A DNA stretch of 25,395 nucleotides from DASVLX01 sp035552275 (GCA_035552275.1 DASZLR010000009.1:1-25395); one strand, 5' to 3'; positions 7,413 to 15,316 are shown, counted from the first letter of the stretch. Numbers and translations are program-made. The notes: generated by a model not told the origin, from the letters alone.

Positions 7413-8708
7413 CTACTCCGCTGACGCGGTCCGCTTGGTCACCGCCCCTTCCGGATCGGGCCGGACCTGCTGAACCTGTTGCCATCGATCTTCATCGAGG
7501 TGGTCGAGCTCGTGCCCCATCCGATCCCGCTTGGTGCGCAGGTAGCGCAGGTTCTCCGGGTTCGGTGAGATCGGCAGCGGCACGCGGTCGACCACCCGCA
7601 GCCCATAGCCTTCCAGAGCGCTGCGCTTGGTCGGATTGTTGGTCAGCAACCGCATCGAGTGCACGCCGAGATCGCACAGGATCTGCGCGCCGGTGCCGTA
7701 GTCGCGGGCGTCCGCCGGCACGCCCAGCGCCAGGTTGGCGTCCACGGTGTCGTGCCCGTCGTCCTGCAGTTGGTACGCCTGGAGTTTGTGCAGCAACCCG
7801 ATGCCGCGGCCCTCGTGCCCGCGGACGTAGAGCACCACTCCCCGACCCTCGGCGGCGACCATCGCCATCGCGGCGTCCAACTGTGGCCCGCAGTCGCAGC
7901 GCAGCGAGCCGAACACGTCCCCGGTCAGGCATTCGGAGTGCACCCGGACCAGGAGGTTCTCGCCGTCGCCGATCTCGCCGTAGACGAAGGCGATGTGCTC
8001 GATGCCATCGAGCAGGCTGTCGTAGCCGACCGCGCGGAAAGTGCCGTGCACGGTGGGAATGCGGGTCTCGGCGACCCGGGCGACCTGCTTCTCGTTGCGC
8101 CGCCGGTAGGCGATGAGGTCGGCGATGCTGATCAGGGTCAGCTCGTGGTCGGCGGCGAACACCTCTAGTTCGTCGCGGCGGGCCATCTCGCCCTCGTCCT
8201 TCTCACTGACCATCTCGCACAGCACGCCGGCCGGCCGTAGCCCGGCCAGCCGGGCCAGGTCGACGGACGCCTCGGTGTGGCCGGGCCGACGCAGCACGCC
8301 GCCTTCCTTGGCGCGCAACGGAACCACGTGACCGGGCCGGCTGAAGTCGGTGGCGGCGGCCTTGGCGTCGGCGAGCAGCCGCGTGGTGTGCGCGCGGTCG
8401 GTGGCCGAGATGCCGGTGCCGATCCCCTCCTTGGCATCGACGGTGACCGAGTACGCGGTGCCCCGGCGATCCTGGTTGGTGTGGTACATCGGCGGCAGGT
8501 CGAGCCGGTCGCAGTCCTCGCCGGTCAGCGCGACGCAGATGTAGCCGGAGGTGTGCCGCACCATGAACGCCACCAGTTCGGGGGTGGCCTTCTCGGCGGC
8601 GAAGATCAGGTCGCCCTCGTTCTCCCGGTCCTCGTTGTCCACCACGATCACCGGCCGGCCGGCCGCGATGTCGGCGATCGCCCGCTCGATGCTGTCGAAC
8701 TCACTCAC
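7413..8708 (-). CDS. ribBA: Bifunctional DHBP synthase / GTP cyclohydrolase II
   Basis: This two-domain enzyme provides both branches of riboflavin synthesis. The N-terminal RibB domain (about 1-205) makes 3,4-dihydroxy-2-butanone 4-phosphate from ribulose 5-phosphate, with the acidic loop DNEDRENEGDL at 24-34 and GHTEAS at 143-148. The C-terminal RibA domain (about 206-431) opens GTP, with zinc ligands Cys260, Cys271 and Cys273 in SECLTGDVFGSLRCDCG and the conserved RGHEGRGIGL at 296-305. Its ribulose 5-phosphate substrate comes from the pool interconverted by rpe, encoded further upstream. The start is GTG at 8708, overlapping the ribE stop by 8 nt. Both active sites look intact. Confidence 0.97.
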   Translation of the reverse strand: MSEFDSIERAIADIAAGRPVIVVDNEDRENEGDLIFAAEKATPELVAFMVRHTSGYICVALTGEDCDRLDLPPMYHTNQDRRGTAYSVTVDAKEGIGTGISATDRAHTTRLLADAKAAATDFSRPGHVVPLRAKEGGVLRRPGHTEASVDLARLAGLRPAGVLCEMVSEKDEGEMARRDELEVFAADHELTLISIADLIAYRRRNEKQVARVAETRIPTVHGTFRAVGYDSLLDGIEHIAFVYGEIGDGENLLVRVHSECLTGDVFGSLRCDCGPQLDAAMAMVAAEGRGVVLYVRGHEGRGIGLLHKLQAYQLQDDGHDTVDANLALGVPADARDYGTGAQILCDLGVHSMRLLTNNPTKRSALEGYGLRVVDRVPLPISPNPENLRYLRTKRDRMGHELDHLDEDRWQQVQQVRPDPEGAVTKRTASAE

Positions 8709-9360
8709 CGTCGGTCACCTCGCCGCCGGCGCTGGTCTGGACCGGCCGGACGAACCGGGCGAGATGCGGTTCGGCGAGCCGCTGCACGTACTTCGCCATG
8801 ACATCGACCTCCAGGTTCACCGGATCACCCGGCTCTCGCTCGCCCAGCGTGGTGACGTCCAGGGTGGTCGGGATCAGCGCCACCGCGAACCAGTCACCGC
8901 CGACCGCGCCGACCGGGCCGACTTCGGCCACGGTCAGGGACACGCCGTCGACCGCGATCGAGCCCTTCTCCACCACGAACCGGGCCAACTCGCCGGGCAT
9001 TCCGAACCGGGTCAGCCCGCTGGCGTCCCGGGTCCGCAGCACGCCGGTGCCGTCCACGTGGCCCTGCACGATGTGGCCGCCGAACCGTTGCCCGACCGCC
9101 ACCGCCCGCTCCAGGTTCACCCGATCGCCGACGTGGATCTTGTCCAGGCTGGACCGGCGCAGCGTCTCGCGCACCACGTCCACGGTGAACCGGCCGCCAG
9201 CGGTCTCCACCACGGTCAGGCACACGCCGTTGACCGCGATCGAGTCGCCGAGCTGGGCGTCCGAGGTGACCAGCGGCCCGGCGACGGTGAGCCGGGCCCC
9301 GTCCGGCAGTGGCTCCACGGCGACGATCTCACCGCGTTCCTCGACGATCCCGGTGAACAC
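8701..9360 (-). CDS. ribE: Riboflavin synthase alpha chain
   Basis: Riboflavin synthase dismutates two lumazine molecules into riboflavin and the pyrimidine precursor. The internal duplication of the family is plain: GDSIAVNGVCLTV at 38-50 matches KGSIAVDGVSLTV at 132-144, and GGHIVQGHVDG (94-104) is the substrate loop of the first barrel. Cys47 is the conserved cysteine. The start is GTG at 9360, giving (M)FTGIVEERG as in nearly all homologues, with a strong GGAGG five to six bases upstream; the ATG at 9372 lies inside that ribosome-binding site and is not used. It is the first gene of the rib operon here. No FMN riboswitch was found upstream, and ribD, which commonly precedes it, is absent. 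Confidence 0.96.
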   Translation of the reverse strand: MFTGIVEERGEIVAVEPLPDGARLTVAGPLVTSDAQLGDSIAVNGVCLTVVETAGGRFTVDVVRETLRRSSLDKIHVGDRVNLERAVAVGQRFGGHIVQGHVDGTGVLRTRDASGLTRFGMPGELARFVVEKGSIAVDGVSLTVAEVGPVGAVGGDWFAVALIPTTLDVTTLGEREPGDPVNLEVDVMAKYVQRLAEPHLARFVRPVQTSAGGEVTDGE

Positions 9361-9682
9361 CCCGTCCTCCATCCCGATGGCTACCCTGCCGTACCCACGA
9401 CGCTGCCGTACCCGCGACTGTGCGGTACACGTCCATCCTGGACCTTTATCGACGCATCAGTGTGCCCGCGTGACGGCTGCCACGCCCACAAGTTACTCGC
9501 GAGTCCACTGGCTAGGACGACGACGGGACCAGCGCGGCACGCGGACGATGCCGCGGCCGGCACGGTTTCAGTGGGGTGGCGTCCGGATTGGATTGGTCGA
9601 GCCTGAGGTTGTCCATTTCACAAAGATCCGACATCACCCGGCCATTGGGCCGTTGCCGCCACTGAGCGCAAAGGGGTCAGCA
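9361..9682. other. Gene-free upstream region of the rib operon
   Basis: About 320 bp between the glycosyltransferase end and ribE contain no convincing coding frame on either strand and no recognisable remnant of ribD. I looked for the conserved core of the FMN aptamer and did not find it. The only structure is a pair of 11-bp direct repeats close to ribE, reported separately. A promoter for ribE is expected here, but no clear -35/-10 pair stands out. Confidence 0.6.
9386..9413 (-). repeat. 11-bp direct repeats upstream of ribE
   Basis: CTGCCGTACCC occurs at 9386-9396 and again at 9403-9413, a 17-bp period; on the ribE strand this reads GGGTACGGCAG twice. The copies end about 25 bp upstream of the ribE start codon. 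They could bind a regulator or be chance; nothing in the sequence decides this. Confidence 0.5.
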
Positions 9683-9715
9683 CCTTCGGTTACTGGCTCA
9701 GCCAGTAACCGAAGG
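9683..9715 (-). terminator. Perfect 15-bp hairpin over the glycosyltransferase stop codon
   Basis: CCTTCGGTTACTGGC (9683-9697), a three-base loop, and its exact reverse complement (9701-9715) form a 15-bp stem. It contains the last codons and the TAA stop (9692-9690) of the upstream gene. No T tract follows on the minus strand, but actinobacterial terminators often lack one. It probably separates the glycosyltransferase transcript from the rib operon. Confidence 0.75.
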
Positions 9716-11846
9716 ACAGGTACCACGGGTAGGGATTGAGCAGGGGACGCGGCGGTGCGAGTTCGATCCGCGCGGTCGGCCCGGTGATGACGTTGCCGGG
9801 GATGGTGAACCGGTAGACGCCCCAGCCGCCGGTGACGCGGTCGCGGGACCACAGGCCGATCGGCCGGCCGTTCACCAGGACCGTCATCTGCGGCACGCCG
9901 CCGGTCTGGTCGGCGCGCGAGGTGATGGTGAGCGGCCTGCCGGGCTCAAGGTTGGTGGCGGTGAACCGCTCGCCGCCCATGATCTGCCGCCCGCTGTCCA
10001 CGACCTGCCCGACCCGTCGCACCGTGGTGTCGGGCTGGAATCCGACGTTCGCCGCCTCGGTCTGGTATCCGTGCGCCTGCTCGCTGGTCAGGTCGCCGAC
10101 ATTGACGTAGTCCCGGAGTTGTCCGGGCACCTGCTGCTGATCGCCGGTGCCGGCGAGGGTCCAGTCCGCCCGGTACGCCTCGATGGTGCGGAACGGCACC
10201 GCCAGGCTGTTGTCCGTGGCCGGCGAGGTGACGTAGAACGTGGCCAGCGAGCCGGCGCCGAGCACGCCGGCCGCACGGAGGTCGGCCATCGACGGGCCGG
10301 GACCGGTGTCGTAGCTGACGACGTAGTCCGGCCGCTGGTTGGGCGGCAGGTGGCGCAGGGCCTCATACAGACTGCCGGGACCGTTGTTGCTTGCCGGAGC
10401 GAAGTTGTCGGTGGTCAGGCCGATCATGTCGATCACCCGATGGCCGCCGAAATACGTGACGGCGCCGACGTCCTTGACCGCCACGATGGCATTCGGCGGC
10501 AGGTTGCCGCGCACCCAGTTGCCGACGGACACATCGGTGTCGCGGATCGTGGCGGACTCCCGACCGGTCCGGGTAGCCCAGACCGGCAACATGATCAGGG
10601 AGAAGAGCAGGGCGATGGCCAGCACGCCGTGCAGCGCGGTGCGGCGGGCCCGCTGGTGCGGCACCACCCTGGTGACTGCGTGCACGCCGATCACCACCAA
10701 CAACAGGAACAGCGGCAGCAGTGGTTGCAGATACCGGAAATGGTGGACCTGCGACGAAGTCAGGGTCGCGGTGGCGGTGAAGACCACCACGAAGCCCAGC
10801 CCGAGGGCCATGGCCAACGGCCGCCGGCGGGGTGCGGCGCCGGCGAGATAGGCGAGTCCTAGCGCGAAGAAAAAGATCGCACCCGGCATCGCGAAGTCCC
10901 GATTGCTCAGCCCGCCGAACAACTCGACCAGATTGCGCAGGTTGGCGATCGTCTGCTCAACGGCCTCGGTCGGATACGTCACCGGATTGACCTGGAAAAT
11001 CGACTTCGCCTGAATCCCGTTGGCGGAGAACGTGCCGGTGGCCAGTTTGAAGAACAGGAGTTCGGCGGCGCCGAACGCCAACGGCAACAACGTCCAGGCG
11101 GCCCGGCGCAGTCCGACCCCGACGGTGATCTCGCGTCGGCGGACCGGGCCGGCGACGATCCAGAGCATGGCCGCGCACAGCGCCACGTCGAATATCAGGC
11201 CCTCGATTCGAGTCAACGCCAACAGGGCGGCGACGACGGGTGTCCACCGGAATCGGCCGAAATCCGTTTCCCGGACGAACAGCAACACGCTCAGCACGAA
11301 CAGCATCGAGGCCAACCCGACCTCCATGCCGCTGGTGGCGCCCCACAGCACGGGGCCGCTGACCGCGACCAGCACACCCGCCCACAGCCCGACAGTGCGG
11401 CTGACCAGCCGCCGGCCCAGCAGACACACCCCCATCGAGGCGACCGCGAAACAGACGATTCCGAAGCCAACGGCGAACGGCTGGAGCCAGTGTCCCTGGA
11501 AACCGACCGCGTACGCCGCGCCCAGGATGAGGACATACAGCAGGCTGCTTGCGCCGGTGCTGATCGGGTCGCCGGTGTTCCACTGCAGAAAGTGTCCACG
11601 ACCGATCTGGCTGCCGTACTGCAGGTGAATATAGACATCATCGATGGGCGCCATCAGCTTGCCACTGTTGTAGACGAGGTCAACGACGACGAATCCGATG
11701 CCCAGCACCAAAGCCAGCGCGCCGACGCCGACGGCGGCGCGGTCCACACCCCGAAAGGATCGGCGCCACGGAACCGATTCGGCCGGCCGGTCCTGCGAAG
11801 GAATGGTCACGTCTCGGTCTACGGCCGGCGCCTGCGCCTGCGTCAT
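9690..11846 (-). CDS. GT-C type membrane glycosyltransferase-like protein
   Basis: A 718-residue integral membrane protein with the layout of GT-C glycosyltransferases, which use polyprenyl-phosphate sugars at the outer membrane face. After the first helix (about 38-59) comes the acidic pair APIDDVYIHLQYG (Asp69-Asp70), then RGHFLQWNTGDPISTGASS, the same order as the catalytic loop in arabinofuranosyl- and mannosyl-transferase-like families (DD, then a WN.G segment). About ten hydrophobic segments follow to roughly residue 420. The C-terminal 300 residues are extracytoplasmic and start with NWVRGNLPPNAIVAVKDVGAVTYFGG (position near 450). The start is ATG 11846, preceded closely by GGAG; ATG 11873 is possible. 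It occupies the place between rpe and ribE where ribD often lies. Donor and acceptor are unknown. Confidence 0.75.
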   Translation of the reverse strand: MTQAQAPAVDRDVTIPSQDRPAESVPWRRSFRGVDRAAVGVGALALVLGIGFVVVDLVYNSGKLMAPIDDVYIHLQYGSQIGRGHFLQWNTGDPISTGASSLLYVLILGAAYAVGFQGHWLQPFAVGFGIVCFAVASMGVCLLGRRLVSRTVGLWAGVLVAVSGPVLWGATSGMEVGLASMLFVLSVLLFVRETDFGRFRWTPVVAALLALTRIEGLIFDVALCAAMLWIVAGPVRRREITVGVGLRRAAWTLLPLAFGAAELLFFKLATGTFSANGIQAKSIFQVNPVTYPTEAVEQTIANLRNLVELFGGLSNRDFAMPGAIFFFALGLAYLAGAAPRRRPLAMALGLGFVVVFTATATLTSSQVHHFRYLQPLLPLFLLLVVIGVHAVTRVVPHQRARRTALHGVLAIALLFSLIMLPVWATRTGRESATIRDTDVSVGNWVRGNLPPNAIVAVKDVGAVTYFGGHRVIDMIGLTTDNFAPASNNGPGSLYEALRHLPPNQRPDYVVSYDTGPGPSMADLRAAGVLGAGSLATFYVTSPATDNSLAVPFRTIEAYRADWTLAGTGDQQQVPGQLRDYVNVGDLTSEQAHGYQTEAANVGFQPDTTVRRVGQVVDSGRQIMGGERFTATNLEPGRPLTITSRADQTGGVPQMTVLVNGRPIGLWSRDRVTGGWGVYRFTIPGNVITGPTARIELAPPRPLLNPYPWYLSFGYWLSQ

Positions 11847-11930
11847 AATCTCCAGCAATCCATGGCGAATCAACGGAACGAACGGCGAAAGAAAACGCGC
11901 CAGGCAACGGCGCGATCCCCAGTGCCGTCC

Positions 11931-11959
11931 GTTCTAGCAGCGCCGGACGCGCGGCTCAA
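11931..11959 (-). promoter_or_regulatory. Predicted sigma70-type promoter of the GT-C gene
   Basis: On the minus strand TTGAGC (11959-11954) and TAGAAC (11936-11931) are separated by exactly 17 bp. Transcription would begin near 11924, giving a leader of about 80 nt before ATG 11846. Both hexamers match the consensus at four positions. Confidence 0.45.
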
Positions 11960-11997
11960 CTCACGTCATACCAACGTGTGATTGTTCGTTCGATTCG

Positions 11998-12678
11998 TCA
12001 CAGGAAAAGGTGCGGCGAGGCGGCGGCCGCCTGCTCGCGCAGCGCGCGGACGGCTCGGGCCGGATCTGCCGCGCCGTAGACCGCCGAGCCGGCGACGAAG
12101 CAGTCCACGCCGGCCTCGGCAGCCGCCTCGATGGTGTCGGCGTTGACGCCGCCGTCGATCTCCACCAGCAGGGTGAGGTGGCCGGTGTCGACCAGCCGAC
12201 GGGCGGTGCGCACCTTGTCCAGCACGTCCGCGATGAAGGACTGGCCGCCGAAGCCGGGCTCGACCGACATCACCAGCAGGGTGTCGTAGTGCTTGAGGGT
12301 GTCCAGGTGCGGTTCCAGCGGCGTGCCCGGTTTCACCGAGAGCCCGGCCTTGGCACCGGCGGCCCGCAGGTCCTTGGCCAGCCGGATCGGGTCGTGCGCG
12401 GCCTCGACGTGCACGGTCACGTTGTAGGCGCCGGCCTCGGCGTAGCCGATCGCCCAGCGGTCCGGGTCGTCGATCATCAGGTGGCAGTCCAGCGGGATGG
12501 AGGTCGCCTTGAGCAGCGCCTGGACCACCGGCAGGCCGATGGTCAGGTTCGGCACGAAGTGCGCGTCCATCACGTCGACATGCAGCCAGTCCGACCCGGC
12601 CACCGCGCTGGCCTCGTCGGCCAGGTGGGCGAAGTCGGCGGACAGGATGCTGGGCGCGATCATCGGCTCACCGGACAC
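11998..12678 (-). CDS. rpe: Ribulose-phosphate 3-epimerase
   Basis: Rpe interconverts ribulose 5-phosphate and xylulose 5-phosphate in the pentose phosphate pathway; ribulose 5-phosphate is also the substrate of the RibB half of ribBA in this window. The TIM-barrel motifs are complete. Metal ligands are His33 and Asp35 (HVDVMD), His66 (CHLMID) and Asp175 (EIDGG), and the phosphate loops are MSVEPGFGGQ at 137-146 and AGSAVYG near the C-terminus. The length of 226 residues is normal. The start is GTG at 12678 (VSGEPMIAPSILSADF); ATG 12663, with GGTGAG just before it, would give MIAPSILSADF and is an equally reasonable choice. It is separated from the rib genes by the glycosyltransferase. Confidence 0.96.
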   Translation of the reverse strand: MSGEPMIAPSILSADFAHLADEASAVAGSDWLHVDVMDAHFVPNLTIGLPVVQALLKATSIPLDCHLMIDDPDRWAIGYAEAGAYNVTVHVEAAHDPIRLAKDLRAAGAKAGLSVKPGTPLEPHLDTLKHYDTLLVMSVEPGFGGQSFIADVLDKVRTARRLVDTGHLTLLVEIDGGVNADTIEAAAEAGVDCFVAGSAVYGAADPARAVRALREQAAAASPHLFL

Positions 12679-12725
12679 GCCCGCAGTCTAGGGATCGTCT
12701 CGTTGCCGTCCGCCGGCCGGTAGCT

Positions 12726-12760
12726 TGTAGGTGTACAGTTTTAAAAAGTATGGACCTACA
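12726..12760 (+). promoter_or_regulatory. AT-rich symmetric site at the ATPase gene promoter
   Basis: TGTAGGT (12726-12732) and its exact complement ACCTACA (12754-12760) flank a central TTTTAAAAA (12739-12747), all centred near 12743. TTGTAG (12725-12730) and TATGGA (12749-12754), 18 bp apart, could be -35 and -10 elements. The dyad would then cover the promoter like an operator. It lies between divergent rpe and the ATPase gene. Confidence 0.4.
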
Positions 12761-12773
12761 TATCGGGAGTGGG

Positions 12774-14243
12774 ATGCGGAAGCCGGCGGACATGTTCGAC
12801 CGCGACCATGAATGGTCGGCGCTGACGAGGTTCATCAACGACGACCGGCCGGGGGCGACTTTGGGTGTGGTCTCTGGCCGCCGCCGACAGGGCAAGACCT
12901 ACCTGCTGGACGCGGCCTGCCAGCAAGCCGGTGGCTTCTACTTCGGCGCCACCTTGGCAACCGAGACCGAGTCCTTGCGGCTCATCAGCGCCGAGATGAC
13001 CGAACACGTCCACCCGCCCAGCCCGTTTCACTTCACCGATTGGCACGAAGTGTTCGACGCGCTGCTCGCCCTGGGCTCGCAGCGGCCGATGCCCGTCGTC
13101 ATCGATGAGTTCCCGTACCTGGTCAAAGCCAGCCCGGCGCTACCCTCGATCATCCAGCAGGCGTTGCGCACCCGACGGGCTGAACGCGAGCAATCTCGAA
13201 CCCGTCTGCTGCTGTGCGGCTCGGCCATGTCCTTCATGGGCGGGCTGCTGGCCGGGAATGCTCCGCTGCGTGGTCGGGCCGGCCTTGAACTGGTGGTGCC
13301 GACCCTGGATTACCGCTTGGCCGCCCGATTCTGGGACATCGCCGACCCCGCGCTGGCGGTCCGGGTCAACGCGGTCGTCGGCGGAACTCCGGCCTATCGC
13401 CGGGAATTCATCCGCAACGACACACCCGCCGGGCCAGACGACTTCGACTCGTGGGTGATCCGCACCGTGCTCAACCCGGAAAGTCCGCTGTTCCGTGAAG
13501 CGCGATATCTGCTCGTTGAGGAACCAAATATTCGTGATGACGCTCTTTACCATTCCGTACTTGCGGCCGTGGCCGCGGGCAACAATAGCCGGGGCGGGAT
13601 CGCTGGCTACCTCGAACGCAAGGCGCAGGACATCGCTCACCCGCTGCACGTACTCGAGGCCGCTGGCCTGCTGACCCACGAGCCGGATATCCTGCGGCAC
13701 AACCGATCCTCGTACCGCATCGCCGAGCCGCTAGTCACCTTCTATCACACGATCATGCGGCCGGTCTGGGGCCAACTCGAGCGGCCCGGCTCGGCGCGAC
13801 GGGTCTGGCGGGCCAGCCATCGCCGGTTCGTCAGCAATATCCTGGGACCGCATTTCGAGCGCATCTGCCGCGCCTGGGCGCTGCATTTCGCGGACCCGGA
13901 ACAACTGGGCGGGCTGCCGGCCGTGGTGGGTAGCGCGGCAGTGAACGATCCAGCGGCTCGCGCCCATCACGAAATTGATGTGGTCGTCGTCGGAATCGCT
14001 GACAACGGTAAACCACCGCTGCTGTCCATTGGTGAGGTGAAATGGAACGACACCATCGGAATGGGCCATCTGGACCGGATGTGCGGAATCAAGGAACTGC
14101 TCGACCACAACGACCGCTACGACACGAGCAGAACCAAGATCGCCCTCTACAGCGCCGCCGGCTTCACCGATGAACTACGCCGCCGAGCGGACCAACTCGA
14201 CGATGTGCTGTTGATCGGCATCGGTGATCTTTACCGCGAATGA
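12774..14243 (+). CDS. AAA-type ATPase fused to DUF234 / PD-(D/E)xK-like domain
   Basis: The protein belongs to the archaeal-ATPase-like family (STAND-related P-loop ATPases with C-terminal DUF234), found patchily in bacteria and archaea and of unknown function. Numbered from ATG 12774, Walker A is GRRRQGKT at 35-42 and Walker B is VVIDEF at 108-113. A sensor-like LLLCGSAMSFM follows near 155-165. The middle part (about 260-330) resembles a winged helix, with LHVLEAAGLL and YRIAEPL. The C-terminus has Glu400-x-Asp402 in a hydrophobic strand and GEVKW with Glu421 and Lys423, the spacing of a PD-(D/E)xK nuclease core. ATG 12774 is chosen because GGGAG lies four bases upstream; ATG 12750 lies inside the symmetric promoter site. 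A patch near 13500-13560 is less GC-rich than its surroundings, suggesting acquisition by transfer. Confidence 0.82.
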   Translation: MRKPADMFDRDHEWSALTRFINDDRPGATLGVVSGRRRQGKTYLLDAACQQAGGFYFGATLATETESLRLISAEMTEHVHPPSPFHFTDWHEVFDALLALGSQRPMPVVIDEFPYLVKASPALPSIIQQALRTRRAEREQSRTRLLLCGSAMSFMGGLLAGNAPLRGRAGLELVVPTLDYRLAARFWDIADPALAVRVNAVVGGTPAYRREFIRNDTPAGPDDFDSWVIRTVLNPESPLFREARYLLVEEPNIRDDALYHSVLAAVAAGNNSRGGIAGYLERKAQDIAHPLHVLEAAGLLTHEPDILRHNRSSYRIAEPLVTFYHTIMRPVWGQLERPGSARRVWRASHRRFVSNILGPHFERICRAWALHFADPEQLGGLPAVVGSAAVNDPAARAHHEIDVVVVGIADNGKPPLLSIGEVKWNDTIGMGHLDRMCGIKELLDHNDRYDTSRTKIALYSAAGFTDELRRRADQLDDVLLIGIGDLYRE

Positions 14244-14267
14244 CCCTGGCGGAGGATCGTAGAACGG

Positions 14268-14678
14268 TCAACCGCGCGGGCCGCCGTGCCAGACGCCGAT
14301 CACGTTGCCGGCCGGGTCGCGGAACGTGGCTACCCACAGATCACCCTCGGGATAGGGCGCGGTCGCGATCTCGCCGCCGGACTCGATGATCAGCCGCAGC
14401 GTCTCGTCCACGCTCCGGACGAAGACGTAGGGCAGCACGCCGGCCTCGCCGACCGGGGCCAGATCGGTCCGCCAGTGCCCGATGACGTGGCCGGTGCCAT
14501 CGGCGAAGCTCGGATTCTCGGGCGTGCCGCCCAGTGTCCAGCCGAACACCGCCTGATAGAAGGCGGCGGACCGCTGCGGGTCGGCCGCCGGGATGCGCAG
14601 GTAGGTGACCCCGCCGACGCGGGCGACCCCGTCCGAGACACCCTTCTCGCCCGTCTTGTCATGGCTGCTTGGCGGCAT
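14268..14678 (-). CDS. VOC (glyoxalase/bleomycin-resistance fold) protein
   Basis: A 136-residue single-module vicinal-oxygen-chelate protein. It starts VGGVTYLRIPAADPQRSAAFY (residues 21-41, shown by position) and continues with the VFGW turn, the middle strand SFADGTGHVIGHW (57-69), PYVFVRSVDETL (83-94) and the closing FRDPAGNVIGVW (119-130). Members act as metal-dependent dioxygenases, isomerases or resistance binders, or have lost catalysis; the substrate is not inferable. The start is ATG 14678 with a strong GGAGG upstream; longer frames through the MarR gene are shadows. It overlaps the MarR stop by 20 nt, so the two are translated from one message. The MarR protein therefore probably controls its level. 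Confidence 0.88.
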   Translation of the reverse strand: MPPSSHDKTGEKGVSDGVARVGGVTYLRIPAADPQRSAAFYQAVFGWTLGGTPENPSFADGTGHVIGHWRTDLAPVGEAGVLPYVFVRSVDETLRLIIESGGEIATAPYPEGDLWVATFRDPAGNVIGVWHGGPRG

Positions 14679-15288
14679 CGCGGGCACCTCCGGTACGGCT
14701 TCGCGGCGGCGGGTAGGGCAGGTCGCGTTCCAGCGCGACCAGCAGCTTGGACAGTAGACCGGCCAGGATTTCCTGCTCGCCGGCGGACAGGGCGGCGAGC
14801 AGCCGGCGCTCATTGTCGAGATGGCTGGCCGCCACCCGGTCGACCAATTCCCGGCCGCGCGGAGTCAACTCGACCAGCAGGGACCGGCCGTCCGTCGGAT
14901 CGGGCACCCGGGCGATCAGGCCCTCGCGGTCCAGATGTTCAAGCCGCCGGGTCAGCGCACCTGACGTGCGCATCAGCCCGCGGTACAGCTCGGTCGGCGA
15001 CAGCCGGAACGGCGCGCCGGCCCGCCGCAGGCTGGCCAACACGTCCCAGGCCGGCCGGCTCAACCCGAACTGGTCGAGATGCCGGTCGATGCCGTACTCG
15101 AGATATCCCCGCGCCCGGCCCAGTCGCGCGATCACCGCGATCGGGCTGGTGTCCAGGTCGGGCCGCTCCCGCGCCCACAGCGCCCGAACTCGCTCCACGT
15201 GATCGGTGGGCTCGGTGTCAGCAGCAGGCTGTTCGCTCTCGGCTGAGGTACCTTGGCGACCGACCAAACTGTCTTTATGCTCAGACAC
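14659..15288 (-). CDS. MarR-family transcriptional regulator
   Basis: A 209-residue MarR-type winged-helix repressor, longer than the usual 140-170 residues because of a polar N-terminal extension (1-45) and a short basic tail. The DNA-binding part runs from about 75 to 145, with LSPTELYRGLMRTSGALTRR as the helix-turn-helix (97-116) and RVPDPTDGRSLLVELT as the wing (127-142). The GRARGYLEYGIDRHL helix (57-71) belongs to the dimerisation region. The start is GTG at 15288; the gene is divergent from the haemoglobin fusion with only 42 bp between start codons, so one operator could control both sides. It is co-translated with the downstream VOC gene. The ligand is unknown. Confidence 0.92.
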   Translation of the reverse strand: MSEHKDSLVGRQGTSAESEQPAADTEPTDHVERVRALWARERPDLDTSPIAVIARLGRARGYLEYGIDRHLDQFGLSRPAWDVLASLRRAGAPFRLSPTELYRGLMRTSGALTRRLEHLDREGLIARVPDPTDGRSLLVELTPRGRELVDRVAASHLDNERRLLAALSAGEQEILAGLLSKLLVALERDLPYPPPRSRTGGARDAAKQP

Positions 15289-15300
15289 CTCATCATGCTA

Positions 15301-15316
15301 TCCGGCACACGCCGGA
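15301..15316 (+). promoter_or_regulatory. Palindrome in the MarR / globin divergent gap
   Basis: TCCGGC-ACAC-GCCGGA is a perfect 6-bp dyad just upstream of the GAGGGGG ribosome site of the globin gene and 13 bp upstream of the MarR start. It could be a MarR operator or a leader hairpin. A weaker dyad, TGTCT-N8-AGACA, lies at 15270-15287 within the first MarR codons. Confidence 0.35.

Noticed and set aside
9361..9682. FMN riboswitch upstream of ribE
   Set aside because: The conserved aptamer core sequence was looked for on the minus strand and is absent.
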